Made by a program: the position numbers and the translations under genes. A DNA stretch of 64,000 bases from Halomonas borealis (GTDB lineage: Bacteria; Pseudomonadota; Gammaproteobacteria; Pseudomonadales; Halomonadaceae), in NCBI RefSeq assembly GCF_004798905.1, contig NZ_SDMO01000016.1, forward strand, positions 1-64,000, read 5' to 3'. Below, in pieces: positions 23,087-36,760 of the stretch; the stretch's first letter is position 1; each line of letters begins with the position of its first letter. Under the pieces are notes generated by a model. The model was given only the letters and a program-made list of their open reading frames with translations, was not told the DNA's origin and ran no database searches.

Positions 23087-23413
23087 TCAGCGCCGGCCGT
23101 GATGGTTCTCGAAGCGCTTGATGTTGGAGAGCTTCGGGTTGGCCTGGGGGTTGTGGCGGTAGAAGAGGGCGACCTTGCCGATCTTCTGCACCAGCTCGGC
23201 GTGGCTTTCGGCCTCCAGAGCCTCAAGCATGGCGGCGCGGTCCTCGCGCTCGGGCAGGGCCAGCTTGACCTTGACCAGCTCGTGGTCGCGCAGGGCCCGG
23301 TCGAGCTCGGCGAGCACGCCCTCGGAGAGGCCGTTCTCGGACACCATGACGATGGGGTCAAGATGGTGGCCGATGCTGCGAAATGCTTTCTTTTGTGCCT
23401 GTGACAAGCTCAT
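23087..23413 (-). CDS. yhbY: Ribosome-associated RNA-binding protein YhbY (CRS1/YhbY)
   Basis: 108 residues. The CRM domain is clear: KAFRSIGHHLDPIVMVSENG, LRDHELVKVKL and KIGKVALFYRHNP, with the conserved GxxG-like loop replaced by the family pattern around VSENGLSE. E. coli YhbY binds pre-50S particles. It is divergent from rlmE, another 50S maturation gene, across 177 nt, as in many gammaproteobacteria. Confidence 0.95.
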   Translation of the reverse strand: MSLSQAQKKAFRSIGHHLDPIVMVSENGLSEGVLAELDRALRDHELVKVKLALPEREDRAAMLEALEAESHAELVQKIGKVALFYRHNPQANPKLSNIKRFENHHGRR

Positions 23414-23590
23414 GGTATCTTGCTTCTTCCCGGTTGGCGCTCAGCGCACATGGTACGGTGAATCGCCTCGCGGCGAAAGCGCGGCCGGCTTTCACCGCTT
23501 CCTCGATCGGACCGCAGGTCAGCATCCCCATCCCCGCATTCCGGAATCCGCTCGACCCCTCTGTCATCCAGACTTTTCGCAGGTGATGCC

Positions 23591-24253
23591 GTGGCATCTT
23601 CCCATGACGCCCGGAATAAGGGCTCCAAGCGGCATGGCGCGAGCAAGAGCAGCGCCGGCTGGCTGAAGGAACACTTCGACGATCGCTATGTCCAGCAGAG
23701 CTGGCAGGACGGCTATCGTTCGCGGGCCAGCTATAAGCTGTTGGCGCTGGACGAGAAGGACCGCCTGCTGCGTCCGGGCATGACGATCATCGACCTGGGC
23801 GCCGCGCCCGGAGGGTGGAGTCAGATCGCCGCCGAGAAGGTCGGCGACAAGGGGGTGGTCATCGCCTCCGATATCCTCGAGATGGATGCCCTGGCCGGCG
23901 TCGACTTCGTGCAGGGCGACTTCACCGAGGATCATGTGCTGGACGAGATCCTCGCCCGCCTTGGCGATCGTCCCGTAGACCTTGTGATGTCGGACATGGC
24001 CCCCAATATGAGTGGTATGGCCGCCATCGATCAGCCCCAGGGGATGTATCTGGTGGAACTGGCCCTTGACCTGGCGCGCCAGACCCTGTCGCCCGGCGGG
24101 ACCTTCCTGGCCAAGGTCTTCCAGGGCGAAGGCTTCGATGCCTACCTCAAGGAGCTGCGCGGCGGCTTCAAGCGGGTGGTGACTCGCAAGCCGGAGGCAT
24201 CCCGGGCGCGCTCCCGCGAGGTCTACCTGCTGGCGGAAGGGTTTCGTGGTTGA
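23591..24253 (+). CDS. rlmE: 23S rRNA 2'-O-methyltransferase RlmE (FtsJ/RrmJ)
   Basis: 220 residues from GTG 23591. The SAM-binding motif is [18 protein letters not shown]. The KDKE catalytic set is recognisable from [22 protein letters not shown] and [11 protein letters not shown]. RlmE methylates U2552 of 23S rRNA (E. coli numbering) late in 50S assembly. It is the upstream partner of ftsH in E. coli and many relatives, and is here 186 nt from it. Confidence 0.97.
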   Translation: MASSHDARNKGSKRHGASKSSAGWLKEHFDDRYVQQSWQDGYRSRASYKLLALDEKDRLLRPGMTIIDLGAAPGGWSQIAAEKVGDKGVVIASDILEMDALAGVDFVQGDFTEDHVLDEILARLGDRPVDLVMSDMAPNMSGMAAIDQPQGMYLVELALDLARQTLSPGGTFLAKVFQGEGFDAYLKELRGGFKRVVTRKPEASRARSREVYLLAEGFRG

Positions 24254-24439
24254 GCCGGCCCGGCGGGGCGGCTCGCGATAGTTTCAGGCTAACGCTGCCA
24301 TGGCCGGACATCATCGTATGTCTGTGTCACAGTGAGGGCAGGCGCCGTGCCTGGCCTGCTGGCTGAACAGGCGTGGTAGGGTAGTGTCGAAAGGCCAAGC
24401 AGTTACGGCCGACAGATTCTTGCAATTGAGGGTAGTCCC

Positions 24440-26413
<1,974 letters not shown>

Positions 26414-26437
26414 ATCACCGCAAGCTGATGGATCTTC

Positions 26438-26457
26438 GGGCGCCCTGCGGGGCGCCC
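26438..26457 (+). terminator. Hairpin after ftsH
   Basis: GGGCGCCC / GGGCGCCC with a 4-nt loop and TTGCC behind it, 24 nt after the ftsH stop. U-tract is weak, so read-through to folP is likely. Confidence 0.6.
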
Positions 26458-26510
26458 TTGCCGTGGCGGGGTGCGCCGCTCCCCGAGACCCGAACACGTT
26501 CAGGACAACG

Positions 26511-27374
26511 ATGCACAACAGCGCTCCGACTGCCCTCCAGTGTGGCCGACACCGGCTCGATCTCTCCTTCCCCCGCGTGATGGGGATCCTCAATGTCACC
26601 CCCGATTCCTTCTCCGATGGCGGCCGGCATAATACCCTCGATGATGCCCTGCGGCGCGCCGAGCGCATGCTGGCCGAAGGCGCGGCGATCATCGACGTCG
26701 GTGGCGAGTCCACGCGGCCCGGTGCCGTGACGGTGCCGATGCAGCAAGAGCTCGACCGTGTGGTGCCGGTGGTCGAGGCGCTGGTGCGCGAGTTCGACGC
26801 GTTGGTCTCGGTGGATACCAGCGCTCCTGAGGTGATGACCGCAGCCGCGGAGGCCGGCGCCGGCATGCTCAACGACGTGCGCAACCTGCGCCGCGAGGGC
26901 GCCTTGCGTGCCGCCGCGGCCAGTGGCCTGCCGACCTGCGTGATGCATATGCTCGGGGAGCCCGGTGACATGCAGGATGCCCCCCGCTACGACGTGCCGG
27001 TCGAAGAGGCGGTGGTCGACTTCCTCGAACGACGCGTAGCGGAATGCGAGGCCGCCGGGCTGCGTCGCGAGCGACTGCTGCTCGATCCCGGCTTCGGCTT
27101 CGCCAAGAGCGTCGAGCATAATCTGCGCCTGCTCAACCGGATGGGGCGCCTGGAGGATCTTGGGTTGCCGCTGCTGGTGGGGATGTCGCGCAAGAGCATG
27201 ATCGGCAAGGTGTTGGATCGCCCGGTGGAGGAGCGCCTCCCCGGCGGGCTGGCGCTGTCGGCGCTGGCCGTCGAGCGCGGCGCGAGGATCTTGCGTGTTC
27301 ACGATGTGGCGCCCCACGTGGATGCCGTCAATATGGCCTGGGCCGTTCTCAGAGAGGGTTGTGACAATGACTAG
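26511..27374 (+). CDS. folP: Dihydropteroate synthase
   Basis: 287 residues, TIM-barrel enzyme of folate synthesis that joins p-aminobenzoate to dihydropterin pyrophosphate. Signatures: [44 protein letters not shown] and GMSRKSMIG. It is the sulfonamide target. The start at 26511 was chosen for the family N-terminus; the frame continues upstream without similarity. It overlaps glmM by 8 nt, the standard folP-glmM operon. Confidence 0.97.
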   Translation: MHNSAPTALQCGRHRLDLSFPRVMGILNVTPDSFSDGGRHNTLDDALRRAERMLAEGAAIIDVGGESTRPGAVTVPMQQELDRVVPVVEALVREFDALVSVDTSAPEVMTAAAEAGAGMLNDVRNLRREGALRAAAASGLPTCVMHMLGEPGDMQDAPRYDVPVEEAVVDFLERRVAECEAAGLRRERLLLDPGFGFAKSVEHNLRLLNRMGRLEDLGLPLLVGMSRKSMIGKVLDRPVEERLPGGLALSALAVERGARILRVHDVAPHVDAVNMAWAVLREGCDND

Positions 27375-28716
27375 ACGCTATTTCGGTACCGACGGCATCC
27401 GCGGCACCGTGGGCGAGCCCCCCATCACCGCCGACTTCATGCTCAAGCTGGGTTGGGCCACCGGCCGGGTGCTGGCCGACAAGGTCGGTCGGGCGCGGGT
27501 GGTCATCGGCAAGGACACGCGGATCTCCGGTTACATGTTCGAGTCGGCCCTGGAGGCCGGGCTGTCAGCCGCCGGCGTCGATGTCATCCTGCTCGGCCCG
27601 ATGCCGACGCCGGGTATCGCCTACCTGACGCGGGCCTTCCGCGCCAACGCGGGCATCGTCATCTCGGCCTCGCACAACCCCTTCGCCGACAACGGCATCA
27701 AGTTCTTCTCCGCCGCCGGCACCAAGCTTGGCGATGCCGTCGAGGAGCGTATCGAGGCGATGCTCGACGAGCCGCTGACCACCGTGGCGCCCGACGCACT
27801 GGGTAAGGTGCGCCGCGCGGACGATGCCGCCGGGCGCTACATCGAGTACTGCAAGTCGACCATTCCCGACCGGGTCGACCTGCATGGCCTGAAGATGGTG
27901 ATCGACTGCGCCCACGGCGCCACCTATCACATCGCCCCCAGCGTGTTTCGCGAACTGGATGCCCAGGTGGAGGTCATCGGCGCCGAGCCGGACGGCCTCA
28001 ACATCAACCGCGATGTCGGCTCGACGCACCCCGCCGCGCTGCGTGCGGCGGTGATCCGTAGCGGCGCCGACCTGGGCGTGGCCTTCGATGGTGACGGCGA
28101 TCGGGTGTTGATGGTCGATGCCGACGGTCGCGAGATCGATGGCGACGACATCCTCTACATGATCGCCCGCGACCGCCATGCCCGCGGCGAGTTGGGTGGG
28201 GGCGTGGTCGGCACCCTGATGAGCAACTTCGGCCTGGCCGCCGCGCTCGAGTCGATGGAGGTCCCCTTCGAGCGGGCCAAGGTCGGCGACCGCTATGTCA
28301 TGGAGCGCCTGGCCGCCAACGACTGGCAGCTCGGCGGTGAGTCCTCCGGGCACATCGTCTGTGGCCACGTGCAGACCACCGGTGATGGCATCGTCTCCGC
28401 CCTGCAGGTGCTGGCGATCATGGTGCGCGAAGGCAAGCCACTGAAGCGCCTGCTCGATGGCCTCGAGAAGGCGCCGCAGGCGCTGGTCAATGTGCGCCTT
28501 ACGCCGGGCACCGATGCCCGCTCGCTGATGGATGAGCCCGCCCTGCAGTCTGCCGTGGCCGAGGTTGAGGCGGAGCTGCAAGGCGCAGGGCGGGTGCTGT
28601 TGCGCCCCTCCGGGACCGAGCCGTTGATCAGGGTGATGGTCGAAGGGCGCCCGCACCTGGATGTGGATGGCCTGGCCCGGCGTCTGGCGGCCGACGTCGA
28701 GGGACTGCTGTCCTGA
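27367..28716 (+). CDS. glmM: Phosphoglucosamine mutase
   Basis: 449 residues. The start region [11 protein letters not shown] is typical, the catalytic phosphoserine is S102 in ISASHNP, the metal loop is FDGDGDRV and the phosphate-binding loop [12 protein letters not shown]. It turns glucosamine 6-phosphate into the 1-phosphate for UDP-GlcNAc, hence peptidoglycan and lipopolysaccharide. The start lies inside the end of folP. Confidence 0.98.
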   Translation: MTRRYFGTDGIRGTVGEPPITADFMLKLGWATGRVLADKVGRARVVIGKDTRISGYMFESALEAGLSAAGVDVILLGPMPTPGIAYLTRAFRANAGIVISASHNPFADNGIKFFSAAGTKLGDAVEERIEAMLDEPLTTVAPDALGKVRRADDAAGRYIEYCKSTIPDRVDLHGLKMVIDCAHGATYHIAPSVFRELDAQVEVIGAEPDGLNINRDVGSTHPAALRAAVIRSGADLGVAFDGDGDRVLMVDADGREIDGDDILYMIARDRHARGELGGGVVGTLMSNFGLAAALESMEVPFERAKVGDRYVMERLAANDWQLGGESSGHIVCGHVQTTGDGIVSALQVLAIMVREGKPLKRLLDGLEKAPQALVNVRLTPGTDARSLMDEPALQSAVAEVEAELQGAGRVLLRPSGTEPLIRVMVEGRPHLDVDGLARRLAADVEGLLS

Positions 28717-28784
28717 GCGGGGTCGGTTGTCTTGACAGGGCCGCTCCTATACCATTTCGCTCCACCTTGAAAGAGGGAAGCTGC

Positions 28785-29534
28785 ATGCCTACGCCGCTGA
28801 TCGCCGGCAACTGGAAGATGAATGGGTCCCGCGCACTGGCCGAGGAATTCGGTCGTGCCTTTCGCGATGCCTCCCTGCCGGAGGGCGTGGCGGTAGCGCT
28901 GATGGTGCCCTTTCCCTGCCTGGAGGCCGCCGGCCGGGCCTTCGAGGGCGGCCCGCTGGCGCTCGGCGCGCAGACCCTGAGCCAGCACCCGAGCGGAGCC
29001 TTCACCGGGGAAGTCAGCGGCGAGATGCTGCGCGAATGCGGTGCTCGGATGGTGCTGGTCGGCCATTCCGAACGGCGCAGCCTGTTCGGCGAGGACGATG
29101 CGGCCGTGCTGGCCCGCGTCCAGGCGGCGCTCGACGCCGGCCTCACGCCGGTGCTGTGCTTGGGCGAGACCCTCGAAGAACGCGATGCCGGGCGTACCGA
29201 AGCGGTGGTGCTCGGTCAGCTCGAGGCCGTCTTCGATGGCCTGGATGCCGCGCAGCGTGGCCAACTGGTGCTGGCCTACGAGCCGGTCTGGGCCATCGGT
29301 ACCGGCCGTACCGCGACACCCGAGCAGGCGCAGGCGGTGCACGGCGCCATCCGGACGTGTCTAGCGCGTTATGATGCCGGCTTGGCCGCGGCCATGCAGG
29401 TGCTCTACGGTGGCAGCATGAAGGCCGACAATGCCGCCGAACTGCTCGTCCAGCCCGATATCGACGGCGGCCTGGTGGGCGGTGCTTCCCTGAAAATCGA
29501 CGAATTCCTAGCCATTTGCCAGTCAGCAGGTTGA
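28785..29534 (+). CDS. tpiA: Triosephosphate isomerase
   Basis: 249 residues. Visible active-site elements are N and K in AGNWKMNG, His in VGHSERR, Glu in [11 protein letters not shown], and the phosphate loop [11 protein letters not shown]. It interconverts dihydroxyacetone phosphate and glyceraldehyde 3-phosphate. The ATG at 28785 follows AGAGGGAAG. The order glmM-tpiA-secG-tRNA-Leu is conserved in gammaproteobacteria. Confidence 0.98.
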   Translation: MPTPLIAGNWKMNGSRALAEEFGRAFRDASLPEGVAVALMVPFPCLEAAGRAFEGGPLALGAQTLSQHPSGAFTGEVSGEMLRECGARMVLVGHSERRSLFGEDDAAVLARVQAALDAGLTPVLCLGETLEERDAGRTEAVVLGQLEAVFDGLDAAQRGQLVLAYEPVWAIGTGRTATPEQAQAVHGAIRTCLARYDAGLAAAMQVLYGGSMKADNAAELLVQPDIDGGLVGGASLKIDEFLAICQSAG

Positions 29535-29538
29535 ACCC

Positions 29539-29907
29539 ATGCAAGTTGCCATTCTCATGATTCATGTGGCGATCGCCATCGCCCTGGTTGTCCTGATCCT
29601 GCTGCAGCAGGGTAAGGGCGCCGATGCCGGCGCCTCCTTCGGTGGTGGTGCCTCCCAGACCGTGTTCGGCGCCAGCGGCAGCGGCAATTTCCTGTCGCGC
29701 GCCACCGGCCTGCTGGCCGCGGCCTTCTTCGTGACCTCTCTGACCCTGGCGTATTTCGCCTCTCGGGCCGGTCAGGCGCCGGAAGACGCGGGCATTCCCG
29801 ATGCCGAATTGATCGAGCAGCAACAGAATGCCGGGCCGACCCTTGACGAAGGCTCGTCCGACATGGATAATGCTGCGCCAGTGCTGGAGAGCAGCGACGG
29901 CAACTGA
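29539..29907 (+). CDS. secG: Preprotein translocase subunit SecG
   Basis: 122 residues. Two membrane helices (about 3-20 and 52-72) flank a loop with [19 protein letters not shown] and [17 protein letters not shown], the SecG signature. The C-terminal tail is long, acidic and probably disordered. SecG assists SecYEG in export. It is 4 nt after tpiA. Confidence 0.97.
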   Translation: MQVAILMIHVAIAIALVVLILLQQGKGADAGASFGGGASQTVFGASGSGNFLSRATGLLAAAFFVTSLTLAYFASRAGQAPEDAGIPDAELIEQQQNAGPTLDEGSSDMDNAAPVLESSDGN

Positions 29908-29931
29908 GTCGCGAATCCGGCCTCCCCTGAT

Positions 29932-30018
29932 GCCGAAGTGGTGGAATTGGTAGACACGCTATCTTGAGGGGGTAGTGACCTTACGGTCGTGCGGGTTCAA
30001 GTCCCGCCTTCGGCACCA
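29932..30018 (+). tRNA. tRNA-Leu (GAG)
   Basis: 87 nt with an encoded CCA. GCCGAAG/CTTCGGC acceptor arms, anticodon stem CTATC/GGTAG with loop TTGAGGG, so the anticodon is GAG reading CUC/CUU. A long variable arm (class II) is visible as GTGACCTTACGGTCGT. It follows secG, as leuU does in E. coli. Confidence 0.97.
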
Positions 30019-30097
30019 TTCCTGAAGCCGGTCTGGCGATCTCATCGCTAAGTCTCGGATCTTCAAAGCAGGATTGGCGAAAACGGTGTGATGCGGC

Positions 30098-30126
30098 TTG
30101 ACGAACGTGCCGAGTCAGCATAGAAT
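30098..30126 (+). promoter_or_regulatory. Sigma70 promoter of tRNA-fMet
   Basis: TTGACG, 17 nt, TAGAAT, ending 16 nt before the tRNA. It likely drives tRNA-fMet and part of the rimP-nusA-infB transcription. Confidence 0.8.
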
Positions 30127-30142
30127 CACCGACCTAGATTGA

Positions 30143-30219
<77 letters not shown>

Positions 30220-30289
30220 TCTTCCTGTCGGGCATGCAGGACCTCTTAGGGGCATGCCAGGCGTCGAGAAGTGGTATACAGGTTTCTTG

Positions 30290-30319
30290 AAAAGCCCCTT
30301 CCTGCGAAGGGGCTTTTTG
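30290..30319 (+). terminator. Terminator between tRNA-fMet and rimP
   Basis: AAAAGCCCCTTC / GAAGGGGCTTTT with a CTGC loop and a run of T. In E. coli the metY-rimP gap also holds terminators that let only part of the transcription enter the nusA operon. Confidence 0.9.
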
Positions 30320-30441
30320 TTAGCGGCCAGCTCGCCGGCAGACACCGGTGGCGCTGTTCCGGGCAACGCCAATCAGCCACCTGACTTTCCTGTTCACTCC
30401 CGGCCAGGTGCCTGATGCAACGGCTGTAGGAGCTTTCTTCC

Positions 30442-30903
30442 GTGGCAACCAAGGATGCTGCGCTGCATGCGCTGATCGAGCCGGTGGTCTCGGCCATGGG
30501 GTTCGAGCTGTGGGGCATCGATTATCTGTCCCAAGGCAAACACTCTCGTCTGGTGGTCTACATCGATCACGCCGATGGCGTGAGTGTGGACGACTGCGCC
30601 GACGTCAGCCGCCAGGTCAGTGCGGTGTTCGACGTCGAGGACCCCATCAACGGCGAATATCGTCTCGAGGTGTCCTCTCCGGGGATGGATCGTCCCCTGT
30701 TCACGCTCGAGCAATTCGCGCGCTATGCCGGCCACAAGGTGGCCTTGAAGCTGCGCGTGCCGTTCGACGGACGGCGCAAGTTCCAGGGCCTGTTGGCCGG
30801 GGTCGAGAGCGACGAGGTGCTGGTGCGGCTCGACGACGAGGAATACTGCTTTCCCATCGAGAGCATCGATCAGGCGCGGGTCGTGCCACAGTTCGAAGAC
30901 TGA
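30442..30903 (+). CDS. rimP: Ribosome maturation factor RimP
   Basis: 153 residues from GTG 30442, with TAGGAG 9 nt upstream. Signatures are [36 protein letters not shown] and [12 protein letters not shown]. RimP helps 30S assembly. It opens the conserved rimP-nusA-infB-rbfA-truB-rpsO-pnp cluster, which combines transcription, translation and ribosome maturation factors. Confidence 0.97.
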   Translation: MATKDAALHALIEPVVSAMGFELWGIDYLSQGKHSRLVVYIDHADGVSVDDCADVSRQVSAVFDVEDPINGEYRLEVSSPGMDRPLFTLEQFARYAGHKVALKLRVPFDGRRKFQGLLAGVESDEVLVRLDDEEYCFPIESIDQARVVPQFED

Positions 30904-30943
30904 GGTCGATGCGCAAGGACGGGTTTTCTGGCGAGGCTAAGGC

Positions 30944-32437
30944 ATGAGTAAAGAGATTCTGGCGGTCGTCGATGCGATCTCCAACGAGAGAGGGGTTCCC
31001 CGCGAGGTGATCTTCGAGGCTGTCGAGGCGGCGCTGGCCAGCGCGTCACGCAAGCGTTTCGAAGACGAAGAAGCCAGCGTGCGGGTCCATATCGACCGCA
31101 TCAGCGGTGACTACGAGACGTTCCGTCGCTGGGTCGTCGTCGAGGACGACGACTTCGAGGGGCCGGACGCCGAGATCAAGCTGACCTTCGCCGAGCGTCG
31201 CGATCCGCCGCTGGGCCTGGGCGACGTGGTCGAGGAGCAGATCGAGAACGCCGCCTTCGGTCGCATCGCGGCCCAGACCGCCAAGCAGGTCATCGTGCAG
31301 AAGGTGCGCGAAGCGGAGCGCGCCGAGGTGGTGCGCCTCTACGCCGACCGCGAAGGCGAGCTGGTCGCCGGCATCGTCAAGAAGACGACCCGCGACGGTT
31401 TGATCATCGATCTGGGCGAGAACGCCGAGGCCTTCCTGCCGCGCAGCGAGATGATTCCCGGCGAGCGCTACCGCATGAACGAGCGCGTGCGCGCGCTGCT
31501 GACCCAGGTCGATCCAGAGGCCCGCGGTGCCCAGCTGATCCTGTCGCGCACCTGCCCGGAGCTGATCATCGAACTGTTCAGCATCGAGGTGCCGGAGATC
31601 GCCGAGCAGCTCATCGAGATCAAGGGCGCGGCCCGCGATCCGGGCTCGCGGGCCAAGATCGCGGTCAAGACCAATGATCGCCGCATCGATCCGGTCGGCG
31701 CCTGCGTAGGCATGCGCGGTTCGCGGGTTCAGGCGGTATCCACCGAGCTGCAGAACGAGCGTGTGGACATCGTGCTGTGGGATGACAACCCCGCCCAGCT
31801 GGTGATCAACGCCATGGCGCCGGCGGACGTCGCCTCGATCCTCGTCGACGAGGAATCCAGCGCCATGGACGTGGCGGTTGGCGAGGATAACCTGGCCCAG
31901 GCCATCGGCCGTAGCGGGCAGAACGTGCGCTTGGCCTCCGAGCTCACCGGCTGGCGTCTCAACGTCATGACCGAGGCCGATGCCGAGGCCAAGCGCGACC
32001 AGGAGGTCGATAGCCTGGTCGAGCATTTCATCCAGCATCTGGACCTCGACGACGATGTGGCACGCCTGCTCGTCGAGGAAGGCTTCACCTCCCTGGAAGA
32101 GGTCGCCTATGTCCCGGTAGAGGAAATGCTGGAGATTGAAGAGTTTGACGAGAATCTCGTCGAGGAGCTGCGTGCTCGTGCCAAGGACGAGCTGCTGAAC
32201 CTGGCCATCGCCTCCGAGGAGGAACTCGACGGCGCCGAGCCGGCCGAAGATCTGCTGGGGATGGACGGCATGGAACGTCACCTGGCCTATATTCTGGCCA
32301 GCCGGGACATCAAGACCATGGAGGACCTCGCCGAACAATCCGTCGACGATTTGACGGATATCGAGGAACTGGACGAGGAGCGCGCCGCGGCACTGATCAT
32401 GACTGCCCGTGCGCCTTGGTTCGAGAGCGAACAGTAA
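30944..32437 (+). CDS. nusA: Transcription termination/antitermination factor NusA
   Basis: 497 residues. N-terminal RNA polymerase-binding domain (1-about 130), S1 domain (about 135-200) with [15 protein letters not shown], two KH domains (about 200-345) and two acidic C-terminal repeats (about 360-495) with [17 protein letters not shown], as in E. coli. It acts at pauses and terminators and in rRNA antitermination. It lies 40 nt after rimP. Confidence 0.98.
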   Translation: MSKEILAVVDAISNERGVPREVIFEAVEAALASASRKRFEDEEASVRVHIDRISGDYETFRRWVVVEDDDFEGPDAEIKLTFAERRDPPLGLGDVVEEQIENAAFGRIAAQTAKQVIVQKVREAERAEVVRLYADREGELVAGIVKKTTRDGLIIDLGENAEAFLPRSEMIPGERYRMNERVRALLTQVDPEARGAQLILSRTCPELIIELFSIEVPEIAEQLIEIKGAARDPGSRAKIAVKTNDRRIDPVGACVGMRGSRVQAVSTELQNERVDIVLWDDNPAQLVINAMAPADVASILVDEESSAMDVAVGEDNLAQAIGRSGQNVRLASELTGWRLNVMTEADAEAKRDQEVDSLVEHFIQHLDLDDDVARLLVEEGFTSLEEVAYVPVEEMLEIEEFDENLVEELRARAKDELLNLAIASEEELDGAEPAEDLLGMDGMERHLAYILASRDIKTMEDLAEQSVDDLTDIEELDEERAAALIMTARAPWFESEQ

Positions 32438-32464
32438 ACGGGTCACGGGCTGAGGAGGGTCGTA

Positions 32465-34981
32465 ATGTCAGAAATGACCGTTAAGGATTTTGCAGCGAAG
32501 GTGGGGCGCGAAGTGCCTCGTCTGCTGGAACAGATGAAAGAAGCCGGGCTTAAGCACAAGTCCGATAGCGACGCCGTGTCCGAAGAGGACAAGCGCCAGT
32601 TGCTGGACTACCTGACCAAGAGCCACGGCGGGGATGCCGAGAAGGCCGCCCCCAAGGATCGTGTCACCCTGACCCGCAAGACGCGCAGCCGCATCAAGAG
32701 CGGCGACCGCGGCAAGAGCATCGAGGTCCAGGTCCGCAAGAAGCGCACCTACGTCAAGCGTGAGGAAGAGCAGCCCGCCGAGGAGCCCAAGGCCCAGGAT
32801 CACGGGCCGCGTCAGCTGGTCGGTGACATGGCTCAGGCCGAGGCCAAGCGCCAGGCGGAGGAAGAGAAGCGCGCCGCCGAACAGGCCGCGCGCGCCGCCG
32901 AGGAAAAGGCCCAGGCCGAGAAGGCCAAGGCCGACGCCGATGCCGCCGCCAAGGCCGAGCCGGAGATTCCGGTGCCGGAGCTCGACACCTCGGCGCCGTC
33001 CGATCAGCCGCCGGCGCCGCCGAAGGAAGGCCGCACCGACCGCCGCGCCGCCCCCGCCGGCAAGAAGGCCGGCAAGAAAGGCCGTCACGAGCGTGAAGAC
33101 GACCGTGGCGATCGCGAGGAGCGTCGTCGTGGCGGCAAGAAGGCCAAGCGCGCCGAGCGTCGTGGCGGCCGCCGCGGTGGCAGCCAGGGTGGCGGCAAGC
33201 ACGGCTTCCAGAAGCCGACGCAGCCGATCGTCCGCGAGGTCTCGATCCCCGAGTCTATCAGCGTCGCCGACCTGGCCGACAAGATGTCCATCAAGGCGAA
33301 CGAGGTCATCAAGACCATGTTCACCATGGGCGCCGCGGTGACCATCAACCAGACCATCGATCAGGACACCGCGTCCATCGTGGTCGAGGAGATGGGCCAC
33401 AAGGCCAAGCTGGTCAAGGATGATGCGCTGGAGACCGAGGTCCTCGAGAACATCTCCTACGAAGGCGAGGAGATCACTCGTTCGCCGGTCGTGACCGTCA
33501 TGGGCCACGTCGACCACGGCAAGACCTCGCTGCTCGACTATATCCGTCGTGCCAAGGTCGCCACCGGTGAGGCCGGCGGTATCACCCAGCACATCGGCGC
33601 CTATCACGTCGAGGACGATCACGGCGGCGTGACCTTCCTCGATACCCCGGGCCACGCGGCGTTCACCGCCATGCGTGCGCGCGGTGCCAAGGCCACCGAC
33701 GTGGTGGTGCTGGTGGTGGCCGCCGATGACGGCGTCATGCCCCAGACCATCGAGGCCATCGAGCACTCTCAGGCCGCTGGCGTGCCGATGGTGGTCGCGG
33801 TCAACAAGATCGATAAACAAGGTGCCGACGCGGACCGGGTCAAGAACGAGCTGTCCCAGCGCGGCGTGATCTCCGAGGAATGGGGTGGCGACACCCAGTT
33901 CGTGCACGTCTCCGCCAAGTCCGGCGAAGGCATCGAGGGCCTGCTCGAGTCGATCCAGCTGGTCTCCGAGGTGCTCGAGCTCAAGGCCGTGCCCGAGGCG
34001 CCCGGCAAGGGTGTGGTCGTCGAGTCCCGCCTGGACAAGGGCCGCGGCCCGGTGGCCACCGTACTGGTCCAGAATGGCACCCTGAAGAAGGGCGATATCG
34101 TGCTCGCCGGCTTGCACTATGGCCGCGTGCGCGCCCTGACCAACGAGCTCGGCAAGCAGGTCGACGAAGTCGGTCCCGCCATGCCGGTGGAGATCCAGGG
34201 CCTGGACGGCACCCCGGAAGCGGGTGACGACTTCATGGTGCTGGACGACGACAAGAAGGCACGCGAGGTCGCCAACTTCCGTCAGGGCAAGTACCGCGAG
34301 GTGCGCCTGGCTCGCCAGCAGAAGGCCAAGCTGGAGAACATGTTCTCCCAGATGGGCCAGGAAGAGATCGCCAAGCTCAACATCGTCCTCAAGGCCGACG
34401 TCCAGGGTTCCCTGGAGGCCATCAAGGGCGCACTGGAAGAGCTGTCGACCAGCGAAGTCGAGGTCGCCGTGGTGTCCTCCGGCGTGGGCGGTATCACCGG
34501 TACCGACGCCAACCTGGCGCTGGCCAGTGATGCCATCGTGGTCGGCTTCAACGTGCGTGCCGATGCCGCCGCTCGCGAGATCATCGAGCGTGAAGGCCTC
34601 GACCTGCGCTACTACAGCGTCATCTACCAGCTGATCGATGAGGTCAAGCAGGCGATGAGCGGCATGCTCGCGCCGGAGTGGAAGGAAGAGATCGTCGGCG
34701 TGGCCGAGGTTCGCGATGTCTTCAAGGCTCCGAAGATCGGCGCCGTGGCCGGCTGCATGGTGGTCGAGGGCACCGTCTACCGCCACAAGAAGATCCGCGT
34801 GCTGCGCGAGAACGTGGTGATCTACGAGGGCGAGCTCGAATCCCTGCGCCGCTACAAGGACGACGTGAACGACGTTCGCAACGGTATCGAATGCGGTATC
34901 GGCGTGAAGAACTACAACGACGTCCAGGTCGGCGACAAGATCGAGGTCTTCGATCAGGTCAAGGTCGAGCGGACGCTCTGA
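32465..34981 (+). CDS. infB: Translation initiation factor IF-2
   Basis: 838 residues. An IF2N domain at 1-50 is followed by a long, charged, Ala/Lys/Glu-rich linker (about 60-260) and a second IF2N domain (about 263-315). The G domain starts near residue 346 with GHVDHGKTS, then DTPGHAAF and NKID. Domains II-IV end the protein. IF-2 brings fMet-tRNA to the start codon. It is unusual only in its highly repetitive basic linker. It lies 27 nt after nusA. Confidence 0.98.
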   Translation: MSEMTVKDFAAKVGREVPRLLEQMKEAGLKHKSDSDAVSEEDKRQLLDYLTKSHGGDAEKAAPKDRVTLTRKTRSRIKSGDRGKSIEVQVRKKRTYVKREEEQPAEEPKAQDHGPRQLVGDMAQAEAKRQAEEEKRAAEQAARAAEEKAQAEKAKADADAAAKAEPEIPVPELDTSAPSDQPPAPPKEGRTDRRAAPAGKKAGKKGRHEREDDRGDREERRRGGKKAKRAERRGGRRGGSQGGGKHGFQKPTQPIVREVSIPESISVADLADKMSIKANEVIKTMFTMGAAVTINQTIDQDTASIVVEEMGHKAKLVKDDALETEVLENISYEGEEITRSPVVTVMGHVDHGKTSLLDYIRRAKVATGEAGGITQHIGAYHVEDDHGGVTFLDTPGHAAFTAMRARGAKATDVVVLVVAADDGVMPQTIEAIEHSQAAGVPMVVAVNKIDKQGADADRVKNELSQRGVISEEWGGDTQFVHVSAKSGEGIEGLLESIQLVSEVLELKAVPEAPGKGVVVESRLDKGRGPVATVLVQNGTLKKGDIVLAGLHYGRVRALTNELGKQVDEVGPAMPVEIQGLDGTPEAGDDFMVLDDDKKAREVANFRQGKYREVRLARQQKAKLENMFSQMGQEEIAKLNIVLKADVQGSLEAIKGALEELSTSEVEVAVVSSGVGGITGTDANLALASDAIVVGFNVRADAAAREIIEREGLDLRYYSVIYQLIDEVKQAMSGMLAPEWKEEIVGVAEVRDVFKAPKIGAVAGCMVVEGTVYRHKKIRVLRENVVIYEGELESLRRYKDDVNDVRNGIECGIGVKNYNDVQVGDKIEVFDQVKVERTL

Positions 34982-34997
34982 CCGCGAGGAGCCGATC

Positions 34998-35417
34998 ATG
35001 CGCGAGTTCAAGCGTACCGACCGGGTAGCCGACCAGCTCCAGAAGGAGCTGGCGGTACTCATCCAGCGCGAGATCAAGGATCCGCGCCTGGGCATGGTCA
35101 CCATCAGCGGGGTCACGGTCAGCCGTGACCTCGGCTATGCCGACATCCACGTGACGTTGCTCGGCGAGCAGGATGCCGAGCGCATCAAGGAAAACCTGGC
35201 GGTGCTCAAGCGCGCCGCCGGTTTCCTGCGCAGCCAGATCGCGCGGCGCATCAAGCTGCGTCATGTGCCGGAACTGCGTTTCCATTTCGATGAGAGCGTG
35301 GTGCGCGGCCAGCATCTTTCCGCGTTGATCGACGAGGCGGTGGCGAGCGATCGCGAACGCCTCGACGATGCCGACGCTGGGGATGACGGCGAGCCGGGTC
35401 AGGGAGAGCGTGACTGA
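34998..35417 (+). CDS. rbfA: 30S ribosome-binding factor RbfA
   Basis: 139 residues. Family core: [40 protein letters not shown] and [14 protein letters not shown]. The acidic C-terminal tail is disordered. RbfA helps 16S maturation and cold adaptation. It overlaps truB by 1 nt (TGATG). Confidence 0.97.
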   Translation: MREFKRTDRVADQLQKELAVLIQREIKDPRLGMVTISGVTVSRDLGYADIHVTLLGEQDAERIKENLAVLKRAAGFLRSQIARRIKLRHVPELRFHFDESVVRGQHLSALIDEAVASDRERLDDADAGDDGEPGQGERD

Positions 35418-36343
35418 TGGCGCGTCGCCGTCGCGGACTGCCGGTCAACGGCGTGTTGTTGCTGGACAAGCCTCAGGGTGCGTCCAGCAACCATGTCCTG
35501 CAGCGGGTCCGGCGCCTGTTCCAGGCGCAGAAGGCCGGCCACACCGGGACCCTCGATCCGATGGCCACCGGCTTGTTGCCGGTGTGCTTCGGCGAGGCCA
35601 CCAAGTTCTCGGCCTTCCTGCTGGATGCCGACAAGACGTATCGCACCCGGGTCGAGCTCGGGACGATCACCGACTCCGGCGACGCCGAGGGCGAGGTGGT
35701 CGAGCGCCGTGAGGTGCCGCCGCTCGAGGAGGCCGACCTGCGCGGCGTGCTCGAGCGCTTCCGCGGCGAGATCGAGCAGGTGCCGCCGATGTATTCGGCG
35801 CTCAAGCACCAGGGTCGCAAGCTCTACGAACTGGCCCGCGAGGGCAAGACCGTCGAGCGTGCAGCGCGCCGCGTGACGGTGTATGATGCGCGCCTTCTGT
35901 CGTTCGAGGGCAACGCCTTCGAACTGGAGGTCCGGGTGAGCAAGGGGACCTACATCCGTACCCTGGCCGAGGATATCGGCGAGGCACTCGGTTGTGGCGC
36001 CCATATCAGCGCCCTGCGACGGCTGGCGACCGGCCCCTTCGATGGCGATGGCATGCTGACGCCGGAGGCCCTCGAGGCGCTGCCGGATCAGGCCGCCCGC
36101 GAGGGCGTGCTGTTGCCGATGGACGTGCTGGTGGCCGACCTGCCCCGGCTGACACTGGACGAGCAGGCGGCGAGCCGCCTGTTGCATGGCCAGAGTGCCA
36201 GGCTCGATACCGGCGATCTGCCGGTCGATAGCCTGGCCAGACTCTATCGCGACGAGGCCTTCCTGGGGCTCGGCGTGGTGAGAGCGGCGAGGGAAGTTTC
36301 TCCGCGCCGCCTGCTGAGTACCGCCGAGGCGGACTCGGCATGA
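35417..36343 (+). CDS. truB: tRNA pseudouridine(55) synthase TruB
   Basis: 308 residues. The catalytic Asp is in GHTGTLDPMATGLLPV; other signatures are PPMYSALKHQGRKLYELAREG and VSKGTYIRTLAEDIGE. A C-terminal PUA-like domain follows. It makes pseudouridine 55 in all elongator tRNAs. A small hairpin CCGACCC/GGGTCGG (36345-36362) follows the stop. Confidence 0.98.
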   Translation: MARRRRGLPVNGVLLLDKPQGASSNHVLQRVRRLFQAQKAGHTGTLDPMATGLLPVCFGEATKFSAFLLDADKTYRTRVELGTITDSGDAEGEVVERREVPPLEEADLRGVLERFRGEIEQVPPMYSALKHQGRKLYELAREGKTVERAARRVTVYDARLLSFEGNAFELEVRVSKGTYIRTLAEDIGEALGCGAHISALRRLATGPFDGDGMLTPEALEALPDQAAREGVLLPMDVLVADLPRLTLDEQAASRLLHGQSARLDTGDLPVDSLARLYRDEAFLGLGVVRAAREVSPRRLLSTAEADSA

Positions 36344-36433
36344 TCCGACCCTCCGGGGTCGGCGTGGAGACTGCAAATATGCGTGGTCTCCGACATTCAT
36401 ATCATTCAGGCATATTGCTGACTGGAGAGACAG

Positions 36434-36703
36434 ATGGCACTTACCGCTGAGCAGAAGGCTGGAATCGTCAACGAATACGGCCGTGGCGAGAGCGACACCG
36501 GTTCCCCCGAGGTCCAGGTGGCCCTGCTGACCGCCAACATCGACGGCCTGCAGGATCACTTCAAGACCAACAAGCAGGATCACCACTCCCGTCGTGGCCT
36601 GATCCGCATGGTCAATCAGCGCCGCAAGCTGCTGGACTACCTGAAGCGCAAGGACTTCGAGCGCTATCAGTCGCTGATCCAGCGTCTCGGCCTGCGTCGC
36701 TAA
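36434..36703 (+). CDS. rpsO: 30S ribosomal protein S15
   Basis: 89 residues, standard length. Signatures are [34 protein letters not shown] and the 16S-binding helices. S15 binds the central domain of 16S rRNA early. It is flanked by truB and pnp as in most bacteria; a terminator follows within 60 nt. Confidence 0.99.
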   Translation: MALTAEQKAGIVNEYGRGESDTGSPEVQVALLTANIDGLQDHFKTNKQDHHSRRGLIRMVNQRRKLLDYLKRKDFERYQSLIQRLGLRR

Positions 36704-36760
36704 GGGAAAGGGTCATTCGCTCGTGACGCGAATGTCTTCTTTGCTGACGTAGACGTGAAA

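Noticed and set aside
28732..28760. TTGACA and TATACC upstream of tpiA as a promoter
   Set aside because: They are only 10 nt apart, too close for a sigma70 promoter; tpiA can be read from glmM.
32468..35116. 882-residue minus-strand frame opposite infB
   Set aside because: Shadow of infB, with repeats that mirror the Ala/Lys/Glu linker.
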